Source of the DNA: Siphonodentalium dalli
Taxonomy: Eukaryota; Mollusca; Scaphopoda; Gadilida; Siphonodentaliidae
Reading direction: 5' to 3'
NCBI GenBank assembly: GCA_032622095.1
Contig: CP136067.1
Span: 55,593,899-55,657,898, forward strand
DNA: 64,000 bases
The position numbers and the translations under genes are program-made. The notes below the pieces were generated by a model. It saw nothing but the letters and a program-made list of their open reading frames with translations, ran no database searches and had not been told where the DNA came from. How positions within the stretch are numbered: position 1 is the first letter of the stretch; each line of letters begins with the position of its first letter. Shown in pieces: positions 22,691 to 32,512 of the stretch.

Positions 22691-24588
22691 TAAGAATGCC
22701 TAAAATATTTGTTCAATGTATCAACATGGTCACCGGTATGGTCACCGGTGATTATAACATGACAATCTATGAGTTGCTATATATCCGCTGGTATGATCAG
22801 ACTGTGCACATTATAGTTATACAGGTACAACAAAACAAACGTGAATTTAAGAACAGAGTATAAACAAAGATAGACCATCTTTATGTTATGTGTATTATTG
22901 ATAGACAAATTAAAGTTGTGATCTGAACTACATGTCTATATATACCCCCTCTTGTATGCTACAATTGTAGATTATATAAGTCAACACCTTCAAATATTTA
23001 TGGTATAATAGACTTTTAGAATTTTATTCTATTTCACAAGACATGACATGTATACACCTTTAAATGTGTTGTATTCGACAGTCATTTTCGAAACTTTCAA
23101 GGCCGCATGTGGTATACGATCTTGGGAAATGTTTGAGAAATTGCCCATATATTGGTTGAAAATATTTGAAATGATGGTTATTTTACCATAAAATATAGCT
23201 GTTATTAGGCATACACTTGTAAATTTAAACTGTATACTGTCAATGAGATTGTTACATAATAATATATGACTAATTGTCATCGACAAACTCACTTTATAAG
23301 ATTTAACCAAAGATTTATTGAATCTTTACAACCAAGTCATATTTTCGTGATTTTTGGGGTGAGGGGTAACATAAACCAAATTTTCTGAAACGTTGTTACA
23401 TATTAACCCCAGAAAATGTATTCATTATTTTCAGTATATATGTCCCAAACATTTAAGACCAAACATTTTGAACTATCGCAAATATCCTATGTGTACATGA
23501 CCATTTATTGGACCAAAATATTTGAAATGACGAGGATTTTCTTACCAAATTGCATATTTTAGTCGAAAAGGTTGTACATTTCAACTTTGGTCATTGTGTG
23601 TGTAATTTCAATTACAGTATTTAGAAATGTGATCGAATAGTGTCCTTTATATATTCTCATCCATGTTCTATCGGATGTTTATCACAAAAACAAAATTTCA
23701 TGATTTTTGGGGTGAGGGGTAACATAATCCAAAATGTCTAAAATATGGTTACGAATTTGTCCTAGATGTTGTATATTTTGTTTGCAGTATACATTTTTGA
23801 AATTTTTAAGATCTTAACCTTTGATCTGCACTGAAACAGTTTTGAGAAATTGTCTGTTTATTATTCCGAAATAATTGAAACGAGAATGATTTTATGACAA
23901 AATTTCATGCTTTTGGTCCAAAAAGTGATAATTTTCAAATTTGGTAAGCCTGGATTGCTAATATCTTCAAAATATGACAATGCCGGATGGAATGACGCCT
24001 TTATTATGCATGTGCCTTAAATTGTATACCAGTTGGAACGTCATGGTGAAATAATGATTGAATTTGGACGCCATAATCGATTTATACTGGAAACAAGGGT
24101 TAATATTGATCAGAAACCTGTTTCTAGTTCACTTTCTGAAAGAGCACACCTAACTTGACATAATATAAAAAAATGGCACTTTTGGCCAGTCCTTTCCAAT
24201 ATGACAAAATTTTGTCGCTAAGTCACTACACTAAAGTAATCATGGCACAGTTCTTCCTGTTTTCCAGGATGCATTCACGGAAGCTACAACATAGAAACAC
24301 GGAGTTGATTCATACACGTTAGTCTATAATTATATAGGGCTGACGTGATCACGCTGAGTACCGAGACAGTGACATCCATTAATTTCAATTGTTGTAATAA
24401 GACAAGAGCATACACTGTTAAAAGCATTAAATTATATTGCGGTCTATAACAAAATATTAAAACACGTAGGCAGACTCAATGTGATGGATCCATTGTATAA
24501 AACGAATATAAAACCACGTTAATGGCCTGCAAATATGGCATACGATTACCAGAACCGACTTGTTGATTTAGTTCTGGAAAATCACAGG

Positions 24589-24596
24589 TATAAGGG
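24589..24596 (+). promoter_or_regulatory. Candidate TATA box of receptor copy 2
   Basis: TATAAGGG here and at 32376-32383 occupies the same place in the conserved 5' flanks of copies 2 and 3, a little over 100 bp before the initiator ATG. The surrounding flank is otherwise diverged, which supports constraint. Transcription start not visible. Confidence 0.45.
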
Positions 24597-24612
24597 ACAG
24601 GTCCCAACACGC

Positions 24613-24645
24613 ATGGCTTGGTATAACTATGGTTGCAAATTTTAA
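24613..24645 (+). promoter_or_regulatory. Conserved 10-codon upstream ORF, receptor copy 2
   Basis: Following CCAACACGC, an ATG opens a 10-residue frame (MAWYNYGCKF) ending in TAA. Copy 3 has an upstream frame of the same length at 32408-32440 (MVWFYSGCCM), with M, W, G and C in register. It would lie in the 5' leader if transcription starts at the TATA candidate. Possible translational control; unproven. Confidence 0.4.
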
Positions 24646-24701
24646 AGACTTTCCTTTCCATAAACATTCTGCGACGTGTTTTGTGTGTTATAACGACGGT
24701 C

Positions 24702-25907
24702 ATGTTCCCAAAGCGTGCACTTGTTTCCGTTTTCTTCCTCTTTAGTCTGACTTGCATCTTTGCATCGGAAAGTATGTTCAAGCAGCTATATGACAACATA
24801 ACAACGGGCTATTCACCAAGTCTTCTACCTGTGCGATTCGAGAATGAAACGATAAGCGTCGATGTAATTTTCGATCTGGTGACAGTTTCGAAATTGGACG
24901 ACATTACTCAATCAATGTGGGTGGGTTTTTTTCTCGAAGCAAAGTGGACCGATCTGCTGCTCACATGGGACCCCCAGTACTTCAGCGGCATCAAAAGTAT
25001 CAAAATCCCAGGCAAAGATGTGTGGAAACCGCGCTTTCAACCGGTGAATATTTATGAATCATCCACAGACTTTTCCAATAGTTTTCTTCCTGTGAACGTT
25101 AGCAACGACGGCAGCATGTTCATGTTTACTGTGGGGACTTTGCAGAGCAAATGTAATATCGACGTGACATCATTTCCGTTTGATAAACACGATTGTAGCC
25201 TGATCTTTTCTCAATGGATGTACACACCAGAAGAGGTTACCATAAGAAATGTTAGTATAACATTGGACTATTACAATGCGGATGGGGTGTGGAGCCTTAC
25301 TAACTGGAGTATTGGTAGGGACACGTGGTACACTGGTGTTCAGTATATGAATATTTCAGTCACCGCCGAAAGGCTGTCGCAGTTTATGGCGGTTACATTA
25401 ATAGCACCCGTAATGCTACTTAACATTTTAAATGTTGGTGTTTTCATGATACCGCCGGATTCTGGGGAGAAAATTTCTTTCGCCGTTACAGCATGGCTTA
25501 CATTCGCAGTATTCATGAGTTTTATATCTGGTTATCTGCCAGAAGGTGGCAAAAACGTCTGCTATCTTTCGCTGTATCTGCTGGTTATGCTGGTGCAAAG
25601 TTCGGTTGTTGTCATGGCAACAATTATGACCGTTTACGTCCACAACCGTACCGGAGATATTCCCAGTCGTTTAAATGGATTAATGTCTTCTTATAGGATG
25701 TGCCGAAAGAAGATTAACCCCACGGAAGATAGTTTAGAACCTGAAAAGGACGACAATGACACCCAGCGAGATAACTCTACTCACAGTACCCACATACACA
25801 CATGGAAGGATGTCAGTTCAAATTTGGACACGGTGTTCTTCCTGGTTATTTTCGCGACATCTATTTTGCTGAATGTCAGATTTAATCCAATGTGTGTATC
25901 TCGTTGA
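24702..25907 (+). CDS. Cys-loop ligand-gated ion channel subunit (nicotinic receptor-like), copy 2
   Basis: Intronless, 401 residues from the first in-frame ATG, which aligns with copy 3; the open frame extends upstream only through non-ATG codons. A signal peptide is followed at about residue 20 by ASESMFKQLYDNIT. Cys loop C151-C165 (13 between, FPFDKHDC). Binding-domain blocks WTDLLLTWDP, DVWKPRFQP and QWMYTPEEV correspond to loops D, A and B. M1 about 227-250, GEK 255-257, M2 257-278, M3 286-313, a short M3-M4 loop, M4 about 376-393. A glutamate at -1' predicts cation permeability. Loop C contains no vicinal cysteines, so it is non-alpha-like. From YTGVQYMN through M2 its protein is identical to copy 3, with about ten nucleotide differences, all synonymous. 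An inverted-dimer transposon sits directly upstream. Ligand unknown. Confidence 0.95.
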   Translation: MFPKRALVSVFFLFSLTCIFASESMFKQLYDNITTGYSPSLLPVRFENETISVDVIFDLVTVSKLDDITQSMWVGFFLEAKWTDLLLTWDPQYFSGIKSIKIPGKDVWKPRFQPVNIYESSTDFSNSFLPVNVSNDGSMFMFTVGTLQSKCNIDVTSFPFDKHDCSLIFSQWMYTPEEVTIRNVSITLDYYNADGVWSLTNWSIGRDTWYTGVQYMNISVTAERLSQFMAVTLIAPVMLLNILNVGVFMIPPDSGEKISFAVTAWLTFAVFMSFISGYLPEGGKNVCYLSLYLLVMLVQSSVVVMATIMTVYVHNRTGDIPSRLNGLMSSYRMCRKKINPTEDSLEPEKDDNDTQRDNSTHSTHIHTWKDVSSNLDTVFFLVIFATSILLNVRFNPMCVSR

Positions 25908-26435
25908 TACGTATATCTGTGTGAATAATGTTGTCAAGAATCAAAATGAGAGTCATGATTTACAATTTTGTCAAACTTTAACCCATGCGGCTGGTTGCAT
26001 ATGTGTTGACATGGAAGAGTTTTGATGATCGCCATCGGAAGCCGGGATTTGCATTTGGAGAGATTGATATATATGTGGCGAAAATGTGAAGATCTTATTC
26101 GCGAGAGATGAGTCCTGACCCTAAGTTAATTCATTGCTGCTTCATGCCATTGCATTAAAGAGAAGTGAACAACTCGTGTCGTGTTGTGGTGATTGTTATC
26201 TTCATAATTTATTGTTACCAATTGGCAGAACATATAAATTCAGATATATGGATAATATGCAGTTAACCTAAGTGAAATAAGGACTAACAGTTTACAGCTG
26301 AGCTTGTTCAGACGTGTTTTCTGTAAAAGTACAATCGATGTGGTTGGATTTTCGTTTGTTCGATTAGTTGCTATACATTATGTTAGTATATAGTGTCTAT
26401 GTACTCACGAAGCAACTTGGCATTATAATTGATGG
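25908..26435. other. 3' flank of receptor copy 2, duplicated at copy 3
   Basis: Closely matches 33722-34310 downstream of copy 3, including GTCAAACTTTAACCCAT, GGAAGAGTTTTGATGATCGCCATCG and TTAGTATATAGTGTCTATGTACTCAC with few changes. ATTAAA at about 26153 is a possible polyadenylation signal. The duplication unit thus spans both flanks and the gene. Confidence 0.75.
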
Positions 26436-26726
26436 ACATATATCGTCGGTGGGCGTGTTAAATCCCGGATTTTCAAATTCTACAAGAGAGACAACAAACT
26501 GAATGAAATCGGTGCAGGATGCTAAAGCTGATTTGTTGTATACTGAAAATAATATCAAGAGAATTGCGGATGTGTGTACAATCTTATATGGCTCTTGTTC
26601 CTGAAATACCAAAAAGCAGACATAGAAACACCATACGATATTTTTGACTTCGGCATAATCCATCGTCCAAAAAGGGACAGTAGTTTAAACAAGCTTATCA
26701 TTACTTTCACTCTCTTTACTTCAATA

Positions 26727-26753
26727 TTTCGGCCCGATCTGGACCTTCATCAG
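26727..26753 (-). ncRNA. Hammerhead-ribozyme-like core
   Basis: On the minus strand CTGATGA (26747-26753) is followed by a stem GGTCC...GGGCC (26741-26745 with 26731-26735) with a small loop, and then GAAA (26727-26730). This is the conserved catalytic core order of a hammerhead: CUGAUGA, stem II, GAAA. I could not establish stem III and the UH cleavage site. The inverted partner near 26988-27010 has CTGATAA and has lost stem II, so it would be inactive. Penelope-like retroelements are known to carry minimal hammerheads in their terminal repeats. Confidence 0.4.
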
Positions 26754-27496
26754 AAAAAAATGAAATTTCGGAACACAACTACATCTTGTCAGATTAGCAT
26801 AAATTCACATAATATGTCAATAAGTCAACAGAGTTCCGTTAAACCTACATATCCGTATATATGTATTACATTTAATATACGATATTAAATACATTTGTTA
26901 AGTGTTTCTTGTTGTTCCATATTTACAAATCGTATTAAATTGAATTGGGTTTGTAAGATGTAGTTGTGTTCTGGAATTGATTTTTCCTGATAAAGGTCCA
27001 GATCTTTAAATAAGAAGAGCGAAAGTAATGATACATTTTTTTAATTCAGTTATCGAGAATGTAAAGACAAAATTGAATGTTTACGAATAATGTTCCAACA
27101 ATTCATGTGATTAAAATATCATGTCATACACTTTAAGAGTAAGTTTAATGAACCAAAGAATGAATAATGCCTCCTAATGAGATAGAAATGAAGTTTACCA
27201 CAATACAACAACGTGCATGTGACAATATCCCCCACACTTGTTTGGAATCAATCGACATAAATACAGAAAAAAAATATTCATAAAACATGGAAAGCTAGTA
27301 TCCGGTAATAAAACATTTGTTTTATTACACGCTTGTTCCTCGAATTACAGTGTTCTTGTGCTCCATATACCATATATGCGCACCCCGCGGGTGTAACTGG
27401 ACGTAATTGACGTTCACCTTACCTACGAAGCAGGAACGATATGCACCGAACGACACGAGTGTGTTAACAGGTTTGTTGATTCGGCACATGTGCTAG

Positions 27497-27547
27497 CGCG
27501 GAAGGATATATAAGGAGAGGCGCAGCCCCGAGTTCTGTCCTTCCGCG
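27497..27547 (+). promoter_or_regulatory. Promoter-like TATA box inside a perfect 10-bp inverted repeat
   Basis: CGCGGAAGGA (27497-27506) and TCCTTCCGCG (27538-27547) flank TATATAAGG (27507-27515). The block is GC-rich relative to its surroundings and followed at once by an ATG with an 18- to 20-codon frame. It could be the U3/R part of a solo LTR or a promoter of a lost gene. No terminal TG...CA could be fixed. Confidence 0.35.
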
Positions 27548-28041
27548 ATGGCACAAGTGCCGTATCACAAAACACTTAACTGGTGGGTTTCATTCACTGA
27601 AATAAGTTCGTAATATGTCATTGTATAACGATATCTTTAATAAAATGTCATTGGACTGAGATTTGATTTAAACATATTTTATTAGATGGACCTCCGCTCC
27701 CTACAGATCATGCATGAAACATAAATATAACAATATATTTTGGATTTGTATCAGGTTTTGTTAGGGCGGGTAGAATTGTGAATGCGTGAGTATAAGATAG
27801 TACGTGGGGTGTTAATTATTATAAATCAATGGTGTGGTGGGGATATTTAGTTTAATTATACATACATATGAATAATAAGCCAACTGGCAGCATATATATG
27901 TATAAGGTGGGGAGAGCGTTAGTTGGTGTGTTTGGGGAATTGTAAATGGAAAGGGGTCGTTTGAGTAAGTAACAGAACAGGATATTTGGGCACCAAGTAC
28001 ATTTATGGTAGATAGTTCAGATTTTGTGGGTTTACAAGAGC

Positions 28042-28793
28042 TTATTCGTTGCACGACGCAAATCGTCCGGAAGAATTTATGAATTTTAAAGCTGTATCTG
28101 TTAGAATGCAATTCTCGTTGGCGGTTAAAGTTAGATCTCCGTTTAGAAGCGCTTTGTAGGACGTGACTCGAAATGATCTCATAACATGTGACAGTTCTAT
28201 GCGTTGTTGTGAATAAAGGGCGCAATACATGAAGTAGTGTTCTGCACTATGATCTTCCACAGGGCTTCCACAACTACACATGGGGTTATCACCAATGTGA
28301 TTTTCAACTTTGTCATGATTTAGATTGCTACAATTGTTTCTAATTCGACAGTGTATGATATTTGTCTGTCGGTCACCGAGATATACATGAGATGAATTTT
28401 TTCTCTTGGGTAGAATTGTTGATTTGAAAACCTCGTAAGATTTTATTTTGATGTCATTTGCCAAGCAGTTCCAAACTTCGATTGTTTTTGGAAAGAAAGA
28501 TTTCTTGAAGGTTTCTAGGTGACAAAAGTAGTTCTCAAAATCGTCCGCATTGCGCAAAAAGTAACGACTCGTATCACCGACGCGTGGAAGAAGATCGGAT
28601 AAAAATTGAGGGGCTTTACGATTGACAATTTTGTGCATAAGACATAATTTTTGTGCATCTCGACGAATCTGGAGGGGTTTCCATCCAAGTTCGTTAAGTA
28701 AATTGGCGTTCGATGAGGATCTAGTTAGGCCAGATACAACTCGCGCTGCATCGTAACACAATTTGTCGAGTGTCGATTTTGTGATGTCCCCCT
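28042..28793 (-). pseudogene. LINE ORF2 C-terminal domain
   Basis: Resumes ORF2 beyond the insertion with GDITKSTLDKLCYDAARVV, then a conserved tail with WNCLANDIK, HCRIRNNCSNLNHDKV and CSCGSPVEDHSAEHYFMYC. The Cys/His arrangement C-x-C-x9-H-x3-H-x4-C looks like a small zinc-binding tail common at the C-terminus of these LINEs. The stop is at 28042-28044. Confidence 0.8.
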
Positions 28794-29085
28794 TGTATGA
28801 TTATTTTTCGAAGAATAACCTTTTGTACAAATACCAATAACTCCATAACTACGTATTTTATGAATTAGTCCTTTATGCCAAACCCGCTCAAACGCTTTAG
28901 AGATATCACAGAATACACCTATGGATAACATCGACTCACTCCTAGTTTTGGTAACAGAGTCCCCTTGGTACAGTGGTAGGGCTAGAGTTTTATGGCAGGG
29001 CGGGTAGAATTGTGAATGCGTGAGTATAAGATAGTACGTGGGGTGTTAATTATTTGTACACTTGGTGGGGTGTATGATTATTTTG
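28794..29085. other. Patchwork insertion assembled from pieces of the same LINE
   Basis: Successive blocks: 28794-28838 is the reverse complement of 29867-29911 (45 bp); 28839-28954 copies 29694-29809 (116 bp, direct); 28955-28968 source not found; 28969-28998 copies 30083-30112 (30 bp); 28997-29054 copies 27763-27820 (58 bp) with a 2-base overlap; 29055-29071 source not found. TGTATGATTATTTT stands at both edges (28794-28807, 29072-29085). It splits ORF2. Confidence 0.85.
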
Positions 29086-29086
29086 T

Positions 29087-30041
29087 CACAGTCCCAGACA
29101 CAACTGCCATATTCTAGTATGGGCAATAAATGTGTTTTGAATAATGTGTCGAGGGTCTTTCGTGACAACATATACTTTAATTTTCGGAGTTGTGAAAGCA
29201 CAGTGCAAGCATTTTTGTAGATGTGTTCTATGGCAAGGTCCCACTGAAGATCGGATTGCAGTACGATTCCTAGATGACAGTGATCTTCAACTATTTCGAG
29301 TTTGTTGGAACTGAATATGAGGTCTGCACTGCGTGGGAATGTTGATTGGTGGCCCTGAAATATCATTGCTTTCGTTTTTGATGAGTTAAGGGAAACTAGC
29401 CATTTGCTAGTCCAACTATCAAGTGATGTAAGGTCGTTATTTATATGAACCACCAGATCTTCATAAGACGGTAGTGAATAGAATATACAGGTGTCATCTG
29501 CAAATAGGCGAACGTTTGACTTCAGATTGTCTCCTATGTCATTTATGAATATTGAGAACAAAAAGGGACCAAGAAGAGACCCCTGAGGAACCCCAGAGGC
29601 GGGTTTTAGGGGGTGTGAATATTCCGAACCAACAAGCACTCTTTGAGATCTATTGCTGATATAATCAATAATCCAGAAGAGTAATTTACCGTCAACTCCA
29701 TAACTACGTATTTTATGAATTAGTCCTTTATGCCAAACCCGCTCAAACGCTTTAGAGATATCACAGAATACACCTATGGATAACATCGACTCACTCCTAG
29801 TTTTGGTAAGGTGGTGAATTATTTCTAGTAATTGATGAGTTGTGCTGTGTCCAGGGCGAAATCCGGATTGGTATTTGTACAAAAGGTTATTCTTCGAAAA
29901 ATAATCATACATTTTTTGAAAAACGATCTTTTCAAGAACTTTGCTCACACATGAAAGAAGTGATATTGGCCTGTAATTACCTGGATCTGTTTTCACGCCT
30001 TTCTTGAAGATTGGTATTACGCTAGCAACTTGCCACTGCAT
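29087..30041 (-). pseudogene. LINE reverse transcriptase domain
   Basis: Continues the polymerase in a new frame from WQVASVIPIFKKG. Motifs in order: NYRPISLLS (fingers), FCDISKAFERVWH (motif A with catalytic Asp), SGVPQGSLLGPFLF (motif B), LFADD (motif C, about residues 179-183 counted from 30041) and KTKAMIF. The thumb ends at LEYGSCVWD near 29087, where the patchwork insertion begins. All visible catalytic residues are intact, so the damage is recent or the copy is only lightly decayed. Confidence 0.85.
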
Positions 30042-31581
30042 TTGGGAATATACCTGTTTCTAAGGACTGTTTGAAAAGAATGTACAGTGGTAGGGCTAGA
30101 GTTTTATGGCAGCACTTCAAAATTTTATTGCTTATCCAATCTGGACCAGTGGCTTTGTTAGCGTCCAATTCCTTAAGAATTTTTTCTACATCATCCTGTG
30201 TAATAGTAATTGAATTTAGCGTCTTGGCTGTTCTTTTCGGAAAATCTGGAATAGACTGACCAGAGTCGTTTATTGCACTATTATTGATAAATATTTCATT
30301 GAGAATATTTGCTTTGTCCACATCATCGTAGGCAAAATTTAGGCCAAATTGCAGTGGCGGTATCGTTAGCGATTTATTCTTCTCGCGGAGAAATTCATTT
30401 GTCATTTTCCAAAAAGATTTTGGATCATGTACGGTATTTAGGTTATTTTGAATTTCATCTAGGTATTGTTTTTTCGCATATTTGTTCATGTTATTTACCG
30501 AGTTTCTGTGTTTTTTATATTTGGACCAATGATTCGGCTGATTGCTTTTAATTGCTTTCCTTCTGCATCTGTCTCGTCGTCTAATTTCGAGTCTGATGCG
30601 ACTGTCAAACCACGGTTTGTCGTTTGGTCTTATGGTAGCTATATGGTTTGGTACACACTTTTCAACTGTACTATTAATACTATTTTCAATAATTGATACT
30701 TTAGATTCTATTGAATACGCATCGTTTTTGTTCAAGACATTTGTCCAGTCAACTGCCGAGAAAATCCGATTCATTTCATCGAAATCAGCTAGTTTGTAAT
30801 TCCAAATTCGGCGTTTTATAGCAGGTGAAATGTCATAATCGCATGATATTGTGATATATGTGGCTATGTGGTCAGAGACTCCGGGTTCGATTGTGTCAGC
30901 GTCGAGTACGTTTATAGTTTTAGTTACAATGATGGGATCTAGAAGTGAGCTGCGAGTGGGGGAAATGCGCGTCGGCTTATCAATTACATGTTTCATGCTG
31001 AAGAAATCTATGGTAGCTTGTAAAGTGCAGCTAGGCTGTAGAAGGTCGCAGTTTAGGTCACCCACGATGATAACTGATTTATTAATATATAACGCAGAAG
31101 CTATGCTGGATTCAAGGTTGGTCCAAAATGACGAGTCTGTGAAATTTTCAGAGCGATATATAATACATAGTAAAAATGAAGAGCGTTTCTTTTTTACTTC
31201 GAACCACATCACAGAGTCACCTTTCTCGAGTTGGTGACACCGGTTAAACAAAATATTATCGGAGAAGTAAACACACAGGCCTCCACCAGAGCTGTCCCTG
31301 TCTAGACGAATTAGTCCCACATATCTATCCAATTTCAACGTGGAAGAGTTAAATGTCGGGTCAAGGTGTGTTTCAGTAAAACATAAAATATCATAGTTAT
31401 CCAATATATGAGTGATTTTTCCAATCTTGTTTCGGATGCTCCTTATATTATAGTGGAAAATTGATAATTGATTTGTAGTTGACGTTGCGTATAGTATTAA
31501 TAAGACAACATATATGCGGTTAATATATAGATAAATTTTACGTATATGCGTAAACCAGCTGATGGCAGATAGATGAGCCAT
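30022..31581 (-). pseudogene. LINE endonuclease domain and start of reverse transcriptase
   Basis: 519-codon frame beginning at ATG 31581. Endonuclease motifs of the exonuclease-endonuclease-phosphatase fold: NIRS (residues 45-48), FTETHL (68-73, catalytic Glu), GDLN (174-177, catalytic Asp and Asn) and SDH (236-238, catalytic His). About 330-400 is the Arg/Lys-rich linker, and ANKATGPDWISNKILK (about 480) begins the polymerase. The frame then runs into a stop just after GIFPNA because of one extra base; the reading continues in another frame at 30041. The enzyme would nick target DNA for target-primed reverse transcription. Confidence 0.85.
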
Positions 31582-31804
31582 TGCCCCGGTAGCTTAAGTG
31601 CCGTTGTATGGTCCATGAAGCGGGAGGGTAACAAAGGTCTGGAGTTCATAAAGCTGCGCACGCGTTGTGATTCGCTTGACCGTCTCATCCCAAAGTCTAG
31701 CGAATATGGACTGAGATATATGAACGATTCGCACAAAGCTAAATTCTGTAAAAACATGCCAGAACATATATATTGTAAAATAAATTTAGTTAAACAATGA
31801 CCGA

Positions 31805-32375
31805 GAAATTTATGTTGAAATGAAAATGTTATATATATAAATGTACATAAATGCTACCCTCAGATCATGAAAATGACATGCACAAAATACGGTAATTTTT
31901 CTTAACAACATAATTTTTTTCCGCCAAGTTCATAGGTACACCAGTAGGACCCAACAAGGTCAGAGCAATATAGCACGACCACTAATGGTGATGTCCGAGT
32001 TGATTGGGGGTTTAACCGTGATGTTAGAATGTAAACCCGTGTATTAAACGTTGTCATCGATTTCATCGTCAGAAGCTGGTGGCACAAATCCATACGGCAG
32101 TTCTTCGCGTTTCCATGTACACTTAGCTGTAGGCATAGGTTCACACACCCGAACCCATTAATATTAATGTCAATTGGTGTTATCAGAACACAGCGTCCAA
32201 TATTTAAAGCATCAAATGATATAGTGCGAATCTATAAAAACTAATTGATCATGTATAGGCAGTGACTCAATTCAATGTGATGGATCAAAAGTCCAGAAAT
32301 AAATAAAAAACTTGTTACCTCATGCAAATAATTATTATGGCATACCGATTACTTGAACAAACGTTTATTCTGGGA
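31805..32375. other. 5' flank of receptor copy 3, shared with copy 2 and the 59-kb unit
   Basis: 31805-32060 matches 59155-59430 (for example CAGTAGGACCCAACAA, GCAATATAGCACGACCAC and CGTGTATTAAACGTTGTC). 32060-32400 matches 24240-24620 upstream of copy 2 (GGCAGTTCTTC, TCAATGTGATGGAT, CCAACACGCATGG). These are the two halves of the duplicated intergenic unit. Confidence 0.75.
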
Positions 32376-32440
32376 TATAAGGGATTAAGCGTGGGGCTCC
32401 AACACGCATGGTTTGGTTTTACTCTGGTTGCTGCATGTAA
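32376..32440 (+). promoter_or_regulatory. Candidate TATA box and 10-codon upstream ORF, receptor copy 3
   Basis: TATAAGGG at 32376-32383 and the upstream frame at 32408-32440 (10 codons plus TAA) correspond to the elements upstream of copy 2. The frames share length and the M-x-W-x4-G-C pattern. Confidence 0.4.
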
Positions 32441-32512
32441 TTGTCGCGAGACATTTTTTTTTTAAAGCGTCTGATGGATACACGACGTATTTCACGCGTT
32501 ATAACGCGGGTC

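Larger units (their letters stand above)
19390..24233. mobile_element. 4.84-kb inverted-dimer transposon with long inverted arms
   Basis: The left arm 19390-21040 and right arm 22437-24233 are reverse complements over their whole length, from TAGTGTAGTGACTTAGCG at the outer left edge to its complement at the outer right edge. A second inverted pair sits inside (21041-21186 with 21518-21665). Each arm holds a copy of the 3' end of one gene followed by about 1.4 kb of non-coding DNA, so the structure is two back-to-back inverted copies of the same unit. Divergence between arms is moderate, with many substitutions and small indels. Possible 3-bp AAG target duplication, not secure. Confidence 0.8.
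26436..27597. mobile_element. Insertion of about 1.16 kb absent from the gene-less unit at 59 kb
   Basis: In the unit at 58.9-59.4 kb, sequence like ATTGATGG (about 26433) runs directly into GAAATAAGTTCGTAATATGTC (about 27598). Here they are separated by 1.16 kb that holds an inverted repeat (about 26698-26790 with 26955-27031) and a hammerhead-like core. The frames at 26397-26888 show no protein motif. Element class uncertain; a Penelope-like relic is one possibility. Confidence 0.5.
27763..31581 (-). mobile_element. CR1/Jockey-type LINE, nearly full ORF2, internally rearranged
   Basis: The minus strand carries, in order, an APE-like endonuclease (31581 to about 30040), reverse transcriptase (about 30040-29087) and a C-terminal domain (28790-28042), followed by a 3' untranslated tail to about 27763. 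It is broken by a single-base frameshift at about 30035 and by a 280-bp patchwork insertion at about 28794-29085. A homologous unit at 59.1 kb lacks the element, which helps bracket the insertion between about 27636 and 31804. The 5' 220 bases (31582-31800) show no motif. No poly(A) tail is seen at the 3' end, consistent with CR1-like elements. Confidence 0.85.

Noticed and set aside
24633-24701. N-terminal extension of receptor copy 2
   Set aside because: The frame is open but has no ATG before 24702; the extension would need a TTG start and would place charged residues ahead of the signal peptide.
28955-29000. tRNA-like fragment in the patchwork insertion
   Set aside because: No B-box GGTTCGAANCC or cloverleaf could be drawn, and 30 of the bases are explained as a copy of 30083-30112.
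30071-31237. Plus-strand frames over the LINE
   Set aside because: They are antisense to well-supported endonuclease and reverse transcriptase motifs.
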